From Mycolicibacterium sp. CBMA 247 (GTDB lineage: Bacteria > Actinomycetota > Actinomycetes > Mycobacteriales > Mycobacteriaceae), in the NCBI RefSeq assembly GCF_009729095.1, contig NZ_VTGX01000004.1:186001-250000 (forward strand): DNA of 64,000 nucleotides, read 5' to 3'. Position 1 is the stretch's first letter. Each line of letters opens with the position of its first letter. Shown one piece after another: positions 37,016 to 44,755 of the stretch. Under the pieces are notes generated by a model. The model did not search any database and had not been told where the DNA came from. It saw only the letters and a program-made list of their open reading frames with translations. A program made the position numbers and the translations under genes.

Positions 37016-38229
37016 TGACGCGCCTCCTTGACCTGCGCAGGTTCGTGGGCATGCAATCGCAGAGCGGTGTATCCGAACGCCACCATTGCCGTCGCCACCA
37101 ACAACAGAAGCCCGATCGTGTAGTCGTTATCCACCGGGTCGTACGTCGCACCCATCACCAAGGGCGGGAAGTAGCCGCCCAAACCACCTGCGGCGGCGAC
37201 GATCCCGGTCACCGACCCCACCTCCTTCGCGGGCGCGCGACGTGCCACCCAGGCGAACACGCCGCCGGTACCGATACCCAGGAAGATGGCCAGGGCGATG
37301 AAGGTAGCCGCCGACCACACATCCGGAGGCGGCTGGAACATCGCGACGAACGCCAGTACGGCCGTCCCGGCGAACGATGCCAGCACCACGTATTTGGGGG
37401 CTATCCGATCCGAGAGCGCCCCGCCGATCGGCCGGGCCAGCACCGCGGCCAAGGCGAATCCCGCTGTGCGGGTGCCCGCTTCGACCGCGGAGAAGCCGTA
37501 GATCGTCTTGATATAGGTGGGCAGGTAGTTGCTGAACGCGACGAAACCGCCGAAGACGACCGCATAGAGCAACGACATCTCCCACGTGACGGGCAATTTC
37601 AGTGCGGACTTGAGTTTCGGCACCACCGGGTCGGTGTTCGGCTGGAACACCGGCGAGTTCCGCATCGCCACGAAGCACAGCACCGCCGTGAGCGCCAAGG
37701 CCACCGCGATGATGACATGCGTGGTGAACAATCCGAACGAATGCACGAGTCTCGGCGTGAAGAACGCCGACAGCGCCGTGCCGACCATGCCCATGCCGAA
37801 CACACCGGTTGCGTAGCCCCGGCGCGCGGGCGCGTACCAGTTGTTGGCGAACGGGATGCCGACCGCGAATATGGTGCCTGCGACACCGAGAAAGAACCCG
37901 CAGAGCAGAAGCAGCGGGTATGACCCGGCCTCGCCAGCGGCCCCGACCGCCAACACCGGCGGGATCGAGGCCAGCGTCACCGCGAGGAACATTGTGCGGC
38001 CGCCGAATCTGTCGGTCAGCGAGCCGACAGCCACCCGGCCGAGCGATCCGACGAGAATCGGCGTGGCGACTAGCATCGAGGCCTGGGTACTACTCAGGTC
38101 CATATCGCCGGCGTAAGTGGTGGAAAGTGGGCCAATCATGTTCCAGGCCCAGAAATTGATGGCTGAGACCCAGGTGGCCAGCACGAGATTCACGCTCTGG
38201 CCCTGGAGTGGCGTGCTAGCCGTGCTCAC
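37012..38229 (-). CDS. narK: Nitrate/nitrite MFS transporter, NarK type
   Basis: A 405-residue 12-helix major facilitator of the nitrate-nitrite porter family. The nitrate-signature glycine segments are visible (GFFLGVAGTIFAVGIPFANNW; IFLGIGTGGVFAWVARRAPAKEVGSVTGIVAAAGGLGGYFPPL). It is the first gene of the operon and overlaps narG by 4 bp, so uptake or nitrite export is made together with the reductase. In M. tuberculosis the narK genes lie elsewhere; the linked order here is a difference. It starts at GTG 38229. Confidence 0.92.
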   Translation of the reverse strand: MSTASTPLQGQSVNLVLATWVSAINFWAWNMIGPLSTTYAGDMDLSSTQASMLVATPILVGSLGRVAVGSLTDRFGGRTMFLAVTLASIPPVLAVGAAGEAGSYPLLLLCGFFLGVAGTIFAVGIPFANNWYAPARRGYATGVFGMGMVGTALSAFFTPRLVHSFGLFTTHVIIAVALALTAVLCFVAMRNSPVFQPNTDPVVPKLKSALKLPVTWEMSLLYAVVFGGFVAFSNYLPTYIKTIYGFSAVEAGTRTAGFALAAVLARPIGGALSDRIAPKYVVLASFAGTAVLAFVAMFQPPPDVWSAATFIALAIFLGIGTGGVFAWVARRAPAKEVGSVTGIVAAAGGLGGYFPPLVMGATYDPVDNDYTIGLLLLVATAMVAFGYTALRLHAHEPAQVKEARQ

Positions 38230-38447
38230 CAGAACAGCAAATCACCATGTCACGGCGGCTGCGTCAGTTTCTCGGAAACGTTGCGGGCAGTTTCATGGAA
38301 ATGTAATCCGCAACATAAATATGTCGAAATTAATCCCATTGCGCCACAACAGTTAACTCCCTATTTGCGACAGCAAAAACATTTCGTACGGGGTACTCGC
38401 GCGCTTCTCCTGACGAATCGGGAAACATGCCAAGCCAATACGCGCGC
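38230..38447. promoter_or_regulatory. narKGHJI upstream region
   Basis: This 218-bp AT-rich gap lies between the mutT2 stop and the narK start (both minus strand) and must contain the operon promoter. Sequences such as aacataaatatgtcg are AT-rich half-dyads. I found no match to the DosR or FNR consensus. Confidence 0.5.
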
Positions 38448-38840
38448 CTAATGCAGTCGCAGGGTTTCGGCCAGATCCGAGAGCCAGGCCCGGTCCGCCG
38501 GTACCCATGGCAGGTCATCGAGTTCGTCGGCAGTCACCCAGCCCAGCGCCCGGTGATCGTGCGGTTGCGGGCTGCCCGCCGTCAGCGTCACCCGGTAGGC
38601 ACGCAGCGTCATACCCGCCTTCAGCGCGACATCCACACCCAGGCGGGCGCCGACGGTCACCTCCACGCCGAGTTCCTCCCGCAATTCCCGCGCCAGTGCA
38701 TCGGCGTCGCTCTCCCCCGTCGCCACCTTGCCGCCGGGCAGCTCCCACAGCCCCGCGAGCTCAGGCGGCCGCTGCCGTTGGGCGACCAACAGCCGACCCG
38801 CCGAGAACAGCGCACCGGCTACGACGATCTGCTCATCCAT
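38448..38840 (-). CDS. mutT2: Nudix hydrolase MutT2 (dCTP/8-oxo-dGTP-type)
   Basis: A 130-residue Nudix pyrophosphatase. The Nudix box is GKVATGESDADALARELREELGV (GX5EX7REUXEEXGU). N-terminal IVVAGALFSAGRLLVAQRQRPPELAGLWELPGG agrees with mycobacterial MutT2 (Rv1160), which hydrolyses dCTP, 5-methyl-dCTP and weakly 8-oxo-dGTP. The start ATG at 38840 sits a few bases from the shared palindromic promoter. Its position beside nar and pimE matches M. tuberculosis. Confidence 0.92.
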   Translation of the reverse strand: MDEQIVVAGALFSAGRLLVAQRQRPPELAGLWELPGGKVATGESDADALARELREELGVEVTVGARLGVDVALKAGMTLRAYRVTLTAGSPQPHDHRALGWVTADELDDLPWVPADRAWLSDLAETLRLH

Positions 38841-38844
38841 CGCG

Positions 38845-38864
38845 CCCGACGGTATACCGTCGGG
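38845..38864. promoter_or_regulatory. Shared palindromic promoter of mutT2 and the pterin dehydratase
   Basis: The perfect 20-bp palindrome cccgacggtataccgtcggg fills the 27-bp gap between two divergent ATG codons. Its centre reads TATACC on both strands, a plausible -10 element about 9 nt before each ATG. This would give two leaderless transcripts from one symmetric element; a repressor site is the alternative. Confidence 0.6.
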
Positions 38865-38867
38865 CAT

Positions 38868-39152
38868 ATGGCCGTGTTATCGAACGATCAGGTCGACGCC
38901 GCACTGCCCGATCTGCCGGGCTGGGAACGCGCGGCGGGCGCCCTGCGCAGATCCACCAAGTTCCCGACGTTCCTCGACGGTATCGACGCGGTGCGCCGCG
39001 TGGCTGAAATCGCCGAGGAGAAGGATCACCATCCAGATATTGATATCCGCTGGCGCACAGTCACTTTCGCCTTGGTGACGCATGCGGCCGGCGGGATCAC
39101 CGAGAGAGACATCCAGATGGCCAAGGAGATCAGCCGGATTCTGGCCGACTAG
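38868..39152 (+). CDS. 4a-hydroxytetrahydrobiopterin dehydratase (pterin-4a-carbinolamine dehydratase)
   Basis: A 94-residue PCD/DCoH-fold protein that dehydrates 4a-hydroxytetrahydropterin. The signature is KFPTFLDGIDAVRRVAEIAEEKDHHPDIDIRWRTVTFALVTHAAGGITERDIQMAKEI, including the EKxxHHPDI...V catalytic set. It corresponds to Rv1159A. The ATG at 38868 lies 3 bp from the shared palindrome. The 3' end overlaps the convergent pimE end by 23 bp. The pterin partner in mycobacteria is unclear. Confidence 0.9.
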   Translation: MAVLSNDQVDAALPDLPGWERAAGALRRSTKFPTFLDGIDAVRRVAEIAEEKDHHPDIDIRWRTVTFALVTHAAGGITERDIQMAKEISRILAD

Positions 39153-40329
39153 CCGCAATCCAGGCCAGCGTCGCGAGCGTCGCGACGATGTACACCAGCC
39201 CGGCCCAGGCCAGGTACCACGGTCGGCCGATCTCCCAGATCGTCGGCTGGGCGAAGCTGAGCAGCCACGGCACGCCGATCAGCGTCAGGGCCAGCCAGCC
39301 CCAGCCCAGGATTCGCGCGCCCAACCGGTCGGCCAGAGGCCCGTGCAGCAACCAGATCATCAGCGGAATCAGCCAGACCCAGTGGTGCGTCCACGAAATC
39401 GGTGAAAGCAGCAACCCGAACAAGCTCACGATCACGATCGCACCGAGCCGGTCGGAGCTGCCACCGATGGCCCGCCAGGCCAACACGGCAAGGATCGCTG
39501 TGACGGCGATGCCTAGCAGTACGGCCGGGCCGTATCCGGCGTCATGGCCGAGGATTCGGGAGATCCCGCCGCGCCAGGATTGGTTGAACGACGTTCCGAT
39601 CGGGCCGATCCGGTCAGCGTCACCGAGCAGTTCGGTGAAGTACCGGCGCGCCTGATCCCCGATCACCAAAGCCGAAACCGCGATCGTGCCGCAGAACACC
39701 ACGGCCGAGAACACCACCGTGGCCCAACGGCGCGCGCCGACGAAGTACAGACCCGACACCGCCGGGGTGAGTTTCACCCCCGCGGCCAGACCGACCAACA
39801 AACCCGACAACCACCAGCGGTTGCTGTAGACGGCGTAAAGCACCGCCAATACCAGGACGACGTTGACCTGACCGTAGTCGAAAGTGCTGCGCAGCGGTTC
39901 GGTCCAGATACCGACTGCGGTCCACAACATCGCGACACGCCGTGGCGCCGGCCCGCCGAGCAACAGTTGACTGATCCGCACCACGCCGTACAGCGCGGCG
40001 ATGATGCCGATCTGCCAGCAGAACGCCACCAGCCCGAACGGCAGCAGGTGCAAGGGGTAGAACACCACGGCGGCGAACGGCGGATACGTGAAAGGCAGTG
40101 GGAAATCCGGCGTCTGGTCGGCGTAGACGTAGTCATAGAGCGCGCCCGGACCGTCCAGCGTGGCGGCACCGCCGACATAGACGTGCAGGTCGACGAAGTT
40201 GGCGCCGTTGGGAACGACGTATGTCCAGGCCAGGCGCGCCGCGATGCTGAGGACCAGCAACATCGGCGCAAGACGGTAGAGCCGCGCGGTTGCTGAGACG
40301 TGGGTGGCCGGTTCGGTGTTAACGGACAC
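39130..40329 (-). CDS. pimE: Polyprenol-phosphate-mannose-dependent mannosyltransferase PimE
   Basis: A 399-residue, multi-spanning GT-87 mannosyltransferase that adds an alpha-1,2-mannose to form the higher phosphatidyl-inositol mannosides (PIM5/PIM6). The catalytic Asp lies in the first periplasmic loop (NFVDLHVYVGG, Asp47). It starts at GTG 40329. The flanks, mutT2 on one side and the Ala/Pro-rich proteins on the other, match Rv1159. LpqW at 15.7 kb is known to act on the same PIM/LAM branch point. Confidence 0.93.
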   Translation of the reverse strand: MSVNTEPATHVSATARLYRLAPMLLVLSIAARLAWTYVVPNGANFVDLHVYVGGAATLDGPGALYDYVYADQTPDFPLPFTYPPFAAVVFYPLHLLPFGLVAFCWQIGIIAALYGVVRISQLLLGGPAPRRVAMLWTAVGIWTEPLRSTFDYGQVNVVLVLAVLYAVYSNRWWLSGLLVGLAAGVKLTPAVSGLYFVGARRWATVVFSAVVFCGTIAVSALVIGDQARRYFTELLGDADRIGPIGTSFNQSWRGGISRILGHDAGYGPAVLLGIAVTAILAVLAWRAIGGSSDRLGAIVIVSLFGLLLSPISWTHHWVWLIPLMIWLLHGPLADRLGARILGWGWLALTLIGVPWLLSFAQPTIWEIGRPWYLAWAGLVYIVATLATLAWIAASRPESG

Positions 40330-40351
40330 GACTTTAGCGACCCGCCTGGTT

Positions 40352-40399
40352 TGTCACGCCAGCGTGGCTCCCGGCGCCGGGCGCCACTCCAGCGTGACA
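40352..40399. repeat. Second copy of the gtcacgc-ggagtggc-type inverted repeat
   Basis: Arms tgtcacgccagcgtggc (40352-40368) and gccactccagcgtgaca (40383-40399) pair at 14 of 17 positions. The right arm is identical to part of the right arm at 5106-5122. This copy lies in a divergent gap (pimE minus, exported protein plus), where a terminator is not expected. Confidence 0.75.
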
Positions 40400-40568
40400 T
40401 TCGGGGCGACGACGCACGCGCGGCTGGCGCATCACGCCCAAGGCACTGCGCGATAACGAATTCGGTCGTTGCAGTAACGGTTGAATAACCGCCACACGTG
40501 TCACTTGAGTACCACCAGTAACTCGATAGTTTCGGGATCAGACGTGCAAGCAACCGATTGGGAGAACC

Positions 40569-41249
40569 ATGATCTTCACCTGGAAAGCAGTTTCCACCAG
40601 CATGATCGCGGCCGCCGGCGCAGTCCCGGTCGCGTTGGCACTGAGCGCCGCAGCGAACGCCGAGCCGGTGGCCCCGGCCCCGGCAATCCCCGGCGCGCCG
40701 ACCCTGCCGATTGTCAACCAGCTCGCCGGCGTGCCGGCCGCCGCGCCGCAGCTGCTGCAAGGCGTGAGCTCTGCGTTGACCGGCACCCCCGCCGCCGCCC
40801 CGGCGCCGGTCCCGTCGGCCACCGCATCGGTGACCCTGCCGCAGGTACCCGCGGTGGCGGCACCGGCGTCTACTGCACCGCTGGGATCGGTGGTTCCCGG
40901 CCTGCCCGCCCCCGCCGCCACGCCCGCCGTCCCCACCGCGGCAGCCCCGGCCACCGGCCTCGCATCCCTGATCCCCTCGGCCGAGGTGAAGATCCCGCAG
41001 GTGCCGGGCATGCCGGTCCCGCTGCCCCAGAGCGTGAACATCCCGGGTGACCTGGCCTCGCTGGCCAACCTCGCGCCGTACGCGGCTCAATCGGCACTGC
41101 CTGTCGCGGCCGCGGCAGCCCCGGTGGTCCCGGCAGCTGCGGCAGCTCCGGCAGTTGCGGCAGTTGCGGCTCCCGCAGCCACCGCTCCGGGTCTCGTCAA
41201 TCCGGGCATCTCGGCACTGGCTCCGCTGCTGACCGCCGGCCTGCCCTGA
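40569..41249 (+). CDS. Ala/Pro-rich exported protein, Rv1158c-like
   Basis: A 226-residue protein of which nearly half is Ala and Pro. Residues 1-32 form a signal peptide ending ANA-EPVAP. The rest is a low-complexity AP-rich region with LP and VP turns. By position next to pimE it corresponds to the Ala/Pro-rich Rv1158c. No cysteines, no enzyme motif. It is the first of two similar secreted genes in line, 42 bp apart. A wall or mannan-associated role is possible but not shown by the sequence. Confidence 0.8.
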   Translation: MIFTWKAVSTSMIAAAGAVPVALALSAAANAEPVAPAPAIPGAPTLPIVNQLAGVPAAAPQLLQGVSSALTGTPAAAPAPVPSATASVTLPQVPAVAAPASTAPLGSVVPGLPAPAATPAVPTAAAPATGLASLIPSAEVKIPQVPGMPVPLPQSVNIPGDLASLANLAPYAAQSALPVAAAAAPVVPAAAAAPAVAAVAAPAATAPGLVNPGISALAPLLTAGLP

Positions 41250-41291
41250 TCCCCGAACCGGTCTGACCGCCCCGAAACGATTGGGAAAGCC

Positions 41292-42248
41292 ATGTCACCG
41301 AAAACGTTGTTCGCAAGCGCCATCGCAGTCGGTTCGTCGGTTGCGTTGTTGTTCGGCTCCGGAGTAGCCAACGCCGACCCGGCGCCGGCGCCATTGCCGA
41401 TCGACAACGTGCAGGCGCCAGGCCTGTCGGCGGTGCAGGGCCTCAGCCCGGTCATTCAACAGGCCGCGGCCGACCCGGCGGGCGCCGTGCAGCTGTTGAT
41501 GGCAGCCGCGCAGGCCTTCGCCGCCAACAAATCGGAAACGGCTGAATCCCGCAATGTCGCGACGGCGGTCAACCATTTCGCGGCCCAGCCCGTCGCCGCA
41601 CCCGAGCATGTTCCTGCTCTGGGTGCCGGCGGCGACGCTCACCTGCCGATGGGTATCGACCCGGCCCATGCGGCCGGGCCGGCTCCCGAGGCGCTGGTCG
41701 CTCCGGCACCCGCTCCGGCTCCCGACGCAGCTCCTGCCCCCGGAGCTGTTCCGGTAGCTGCCACTATTCCGGCTCCGGCACCGGCACCTGAAGCTGCCCC
41801 GGCGGGCGCCCCGGCCCCCGCCCCGGGCTTCGGGCCGGACGCACCGACGACGCAGGACTTCATGTACCCGTCGATCAGCAACGGGTGCCTCAAGGACGGC
41901 GGAAACGTTCTGGCGACGGCGATCTCAGTGGCTGGCCCGGCCACGATCCCGCTGCCCGGCCCGAAGCCCGGCCAGACGGCTTATGTGTTCACCGCGATCG
42001 GCACGCCGGGCCCGGCCGCCGAACAGAAGCTGCCGCTGAACGTCACCTGGGTGAACCTGACGACGGGTAAGTCCGGCAGCGCGACACTCACGCCGCGCTC
42101 GGACATCAACCCCGAAGGACCGACCACGCTGACCGCGATCGCCGACACCGGATCGGGCAGCATCATGTCGACGATCTTCGGCCAGGTCACGACGACCGAG
42201 AAGCAGTGCCAGTTCATGCCCACCATCGGATCTTCGGTGGTGCCCTGA
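41292..42248 (+). CDS. Ala/Pro-rich exported protein, Rv1157c-like
   Basis: A 318-residue exported protein. Residues 1-28 are a signal peptide ending VANA-DPAP. A helical part follows (VQGLSPVIQQAAADPAGAVQLLMAAAQAF), then an AP-repeat hinge (about 125-185), then a compact C-terminal domain (residues 190-318, TTQDFMYPSISNGCLKDGG ... KQCQFMP) with two cysteines that could form a disulfide. It corresponds by position to Rv1157c. Function unknown. Confidence 0.82.
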   Translation: MSPKTLFASAIAVGSSVALLFGSGVANADPAPAPLPIDNVQAPGLSAVQGLSPVIQQAAADPAGAVQLLMAAAQAFAANKSETAESRNVATAVNHFAAQPVAAPEHVPALGAGGDAHLPMGIDPAHAAGPAPEALVAPAPAPAPDAAPAPGAVPVAATIPAPAPAPEAAPAGAPAPAPGFGPDAPTTQDFMYPSISNGCLKDGGNVLATAISVAGPATIPLPGPKPGQTAYVFTAIGTPGPAAEQKLPLNVTWVNLTTGKSGSATLTPRSDINPEGPTTLTAIADTGSGSIMSTIFGQVTTTEKQCQFMPTIGSSVVP

Positions 42249-42272
42249 CCACACCATATGAATGGGGAAACG

Positions 42273-42314
42273 AAATTCCCGGTCGCTGGCCTTACGGCCG
42301 GCGGCCGGGAATTT
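42273..42314 (+). terminator. Strong hairpin terminator after the Ala/Pro-rich pair
   Basis: A 19-bp stem (42273-42291 with 42296-42314, two G-T pairs) around a 4-nt loop ttac, followed by tgtatgg. It starts 24 bp after the 41292-42248 stop and also faces the convergent DUF1059 gene. Confidence 0.85.
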
Positions 42315-42341
42315 TGTATGGGGCTGGACGTCTGGAGGGGC

Positions 42342-42491
42342 CTAGTAGGCCATGAAGAGGATCATTTCGCGGTCGTACTCACGCCCGGGGTGCTGCTGGG
42401 CCAGATGTGCCTGGGCCTTCTCGACCAGGTCGTCCTCGTCGGTCCCGCTGATCGCTTCGCCGCACGGGCAATTCAGGTGTGTCTTCGCCAT
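42342..42491 (-). CDS. DUF1059 family small protein
   Basis: A 49-residue protein, MAKTHLNCPCGEAISGTDEDDLVEKAQAHLAQQHPGREY then DREMILFMAY. The CPCG and HLxxxHP pattern is that of DUF1059, small proteins that may bind metal. The start ATG at 42491 follows an AAAGGTGA site; a longer frame to 42524 lacks a ribosome site. It is divergent from the nitroreductase with a 45-bp gap. Function unknown. Confidence 0.8.
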   Translation of the reverse strand: MAKTHLNCPCGEAISGTDEDDLVEKAQAHLAQQHPGREYDREMILFMAY

Positions 42492-42536
42492 ATATTCACC
42501 TTTGCATAGGTCGTCTGCCGACAAAAGGATCTAGCC

Positions 42537-43190
42537 ATGGACTTGTACGACGTCATGCGCACAACCGGGGCCACCCGTCAGTTCACCGACGACCCACTGC
42601 CCGACGACGTGCTGGAACGGATACTCGACAACGCCCGGTTCGCGCCCAGCGGCGGTAACCGCCAGGGCACCCGCGTCGTGGTGATCCGCGATCGGGACAC
42701 CCGCGAGTCGCTTGCGGACCTCAGCGTCACCGGCGCACGCCGCTACATCGCACAACAGCGCAACGGTGAGAGCCCATGGAACCCGGTGGATCCCATGGGC
42801 GTATCTGCCGACGAGGTGGCCGCCGTGCAGGTTCCGCGGGCCACGCAACTCCTCGACGCCGCAGTGGTACTCGTGGTCTGTGTCGACCTCGGCGTCGTCG
42901 CGGCACTCGACCAGGATCTCGACCGCATCGGCGTGGTGTCAGGGGCCTCGGTGTATCCGTTCGCGTGGAACATCCTGCTGGCCGCGCGCAACGAAGGTTA
43001 CGGCGGTGTGCTGACCACCATGGCCGTGGCCGAGGAACCCAAGGTCAAGGCATTGCTCGGGATACCCGGCCGATTCGCGGTCGCCGCAGTGCTGCCGCTC
43101 GGCAAGCCCTTACGCCAGCTCACCAAGCTGAAACGCAGACCGGTCGACGAGATCGCCACCCGCGAGCGCTTCGACGGGCAGGCGTTCTAG
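42537..43190 (+). CDS. Nitroreductase family flavoprotein
   Basis: A 217-residue FMN-dependent oxidoreductase. Family features are MRTTGATRQFTDDPLPDDVLERILDNARFAPSGGNRQGTRVVVI and the C-terminal AARNEGYGGVLTTM. It would use NAD(P)H-reduced FMN to reduce nitro compounds or quinones. It begins at ATG 42537 with an AAAAGGA site. It is convergent with the rebuilt HhH-GPD gene (9 bp apart). Confidence 0.88.
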   Translation: MDLYDVMRTTGATRQFTDDPLPDDVLERILDNARFAPSGGNRQGTRVVVIRDRDTRESLADLSVTGARRYIAQQRNGESPWNPVDPMGVSADEVAAVQVPRATQLLDAAVVLVVCVDLGVVAALDQDLDRIGVVSGASVYPFAWNILLAARNEGYGGVLTTMAVAEEPKVKALLGIPGRFAVAAVLPLGKPLRQLTKLKRRPVDEIATRERFDGQAF

Positions 43191-43199
43191 CTTAATCGC

Positions 43200-43874
43200 T
43201 CAGGCCTTGGCGGCCTTCGCTGCGGCCTTCATCTGCTTCTTGTAGCTGCGCACCTTCTGCAACGACCCGGCATCCACCACATCGGCCACCGACATGAAGC
43301 TGCCCGCCGTGCCGTAGTCCCCCGCGGCCTCACGCCAGCCCGTCGGCGTCACGCCGTACTGCTTGCCCAACAGCGCCAAGAAGATCCGGGCCTTCTGGTC
43401 GCCGAACCCGGGCAGCCGCTTGAGCCGGCGCAGCACCTCGGCACCGTCGGGGTCGCCGCCGGTCCACAGGGCCGTCACATCCCCGTCGTACTCGTCAACG
43501 ATGACCCGCGCGAGATCCTGCACCCGCTTGCCCATCGACCCCGGAAACCGGTGGATGGCAGGGGTTTGCGAAACCAGCGCGATGAATTCGTCCGGGTTGT
43601 AGTCGGCGATCTCCGCTGCGTCGACGTCACCGAGGCGGTCGGCGATCTTCTTGGGCCCGGCGAATGCCGTCTCCATCGGGATCTGTTGGGAAGTACCAGC
43701 ACGATTAAGACCACTAGCCGCCGCAAGGCGATCAGCGATCTTCTTCGGGCCGGCGAACGCGACCTCCATAGGAATCTGCTGATCAAGGCACATACCCACC
43801 AACAATGCGAACGGGCTCCTAGAGAGAAGAGCGTCGGCCTCAGGGTCTTGCGTGAGACAGAGTTTCGGACTCAT
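43200..43874 (-). CDS. HhH-GPD base-excision protein, rebuilt by the integrated element (chimeric N-terminus)
   Basis: A 224-residue endonuclease III-like protein of the short HhH-GPD group (LKRLPGFGDQKARIFLALLGKQYG is the helix-hairpin-helix). Residues from 64 on are host sequence; residues 1-63 come from the element. Because the element carries its own version of the first codons, the frame is intact, but QQIPMEVAFAGPKKIADRL (32-50) is repeated almost exactly at 63-81, so the product holds a 31-residue insertion. The original 5' end lies at 56890-56982 on the far side of the element. The start codon and promoter are now the element's. Whether the chimera is active cannot be told. Confidence 0.85.
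   Translation of the reverse strand: MSPKLCLTQDPEADALLSRSPFALLVGMCLDQQIPMEVAFAGPKKIADRLAAASGLNRAGTSQQIPMETAFAGPKKIADRLGDVDAAEIADYNPDEFIALVSQTPAIHRFPGSMGKRVQDLARVIVDEYDGDVTALWTGGDPDGAEVLRRLKRLPGFGDQKARIFLALLGKQYGVTPTGWREAAGDYGTAGSFMSVADVVDAGSLQKVRSYKKQMKAAAKAAKA
43684..43685. other. attL crossover (TG)
   Basis: The host HhH-GPD sequence runs from the left through gggatcTG and then changes to element sequence (ttgggaa). Comparison with the right end at 56888-56889 leaves only TG in common, which is the 2-bp overlap expected for a large serine integrase. Deduced sites: attB gggatcTGctgatcc, attP cggttaTGttgggaa. Confidence 0.75.
43771..43784. other. attB-like sequence kept inside the element's own exon
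   Basis: The stretch ggaatcTGctgatc matches the deduced host attB (gggatcTGctgatc) at 13 of 14 positions. It encodes the same DQQI residues in the element-supplied N-terminus. A further integration could in principle use it. Confidence 0.55.
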
Positions 43875-44470
43875 ACGCTTAGCCTACGGTCGGCCCCTTG
43901 GTCGCGATCGAACACGATCACAACCACCCGAGAGGGATCGGATCTGGTCGAGATACGACGTGTTCCACCGGTTGCACTAAGAGCTGGATCTAGTCGAGAT
44001 CCGCGAGTCGGTCCATGAGCTGGCCCTGGCCGGATACCTAGAGGAGCTGGTGGCCGTCGTGGGCTCTGGGGAGACGAATGCGTCGACCCCGCTTTGCGGC
44101 GACTCGTTGCTCCGCATCAGATGAGACCGTCTAGGGCCTGGGGGTCGGGGCGCAACCGAACCATACACCGCGACACGCCGGAAGTGACGGACCAACACAC
44201 ATTTTGACCAGGGAATTTCATGATTGTTATTCACAACATCTTGTGTTGCGGTACTTTGTCGGCCCCTAGGTGTAGTGTTTGAGGCGACCGAAAGACGAGT
44301 GCCCTCGACCGAGGGTGGGGATCCACCGGGGCCGAGGGTCTCGTGGCAATTGCATTTTGGACGATGCCTGCGCCACGTTACACCGAAGCGAGGCCAAGAT
44401 TGCAATCTTGGCCAACCCCGTGGCTCCCGCGTCGTACTTCCGGCACGGATAGAAACGCAGGTAAATCAGA
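43875..44470. other. Non-coding left end of the element, with a gene relic
   Basis: A 596-bp stretch between the chimeric HhH-GPD start and the DUF1883 gene. It must hold the promoter driving the chimeric gene (minus strand). A 47-codon open piece at 43981-44124 reads ELDLVEIRESVHELALAGY onward but has no start and is closed by TAA just upstream, so it is probably a relic. TTGACC (44205) and TATTCA (44229), 18 bp apart, form a candidate plus-strand promoter. A palindrome near its right end is listed separately. Confidence 0.5.
44392..44413. promoter_or_regulatory. Perfect 22-bp palindrome upstream of the DUF1883 gene
   Basis: The half ggccaagattg (44392-44402) is followed directly by its exact complement (44403-44413). 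No spacer is present. It lies 58 bp before the DUF1883 start and may be an operator or a cruciform-type hairpin. Confidence 0.6.
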
Positions 44471-44740
44471 GTGGACCATAACTACTGGGATCTTGGTCAC
44501 CAGACCGCAGGCACCGGCGTCCGCGTAATCCTCGAAGGGACCGAGGCCAACGTGAAGCTGGTCGATAACTACAACTACCGGGCCTACTCGTCAGGCCGGC
44601 GGCACGAGTACTTTGGGGGCCACTACAACCGGTCCCCGGTACTTCTTCAGGTGCCGTCTGATGGGCACTGGTTTGTGACTATCGACTATGGCGGCTACGC
44701 GGGTCGCGGCAAGGCAGCCGTCCAGGTGCTCCCGAACTAG
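44471..44740 (+). CDS. DUF1883 family protein
   Basis: An 89-residue single DUF1883 domain: ANVKLVDNYNYRAYSSGRRHEYFGGHYNRSPVLLQVPSDGHWFVTIDYGGYAGRGKAAVQVL follows the family consensus closely. DUF1883 domains are small beta-rich proteins, sometimes fused to TIR or other effector domains; their role is unknown. It starts at GTG 44471 and is followed by a strong terminator, so it is an independent unit beside the left end of the element, the position where cargo is often carried. A defence or anti-defence role is only a guess. Confidence 0.82.
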   Translation: MDHNYWDLGHQTAGTGVRVILEGTEANVKLVDNYNYRAYSSGRRHEYFGGHYNRSPVLLQVPSDGHWFVTIDYGGYAGRGKAAVQVLPN

Positions 44741-44755
44741 CAGGTAGAACCAGGA

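Noticed and set aside
34283..37018. A 911-codon plus-strand open frame opposite narG
   Set aside because: It is the antisense shadow of a well-conserved gene in high-GC DNA; its translation has no domain and is rich in His, Arg and Gly.
38230..38447. DosR or FNR box upstream of narK
   Set aside because: No sequence matching either consensus was found on inspection; regulation of this operon is left open.
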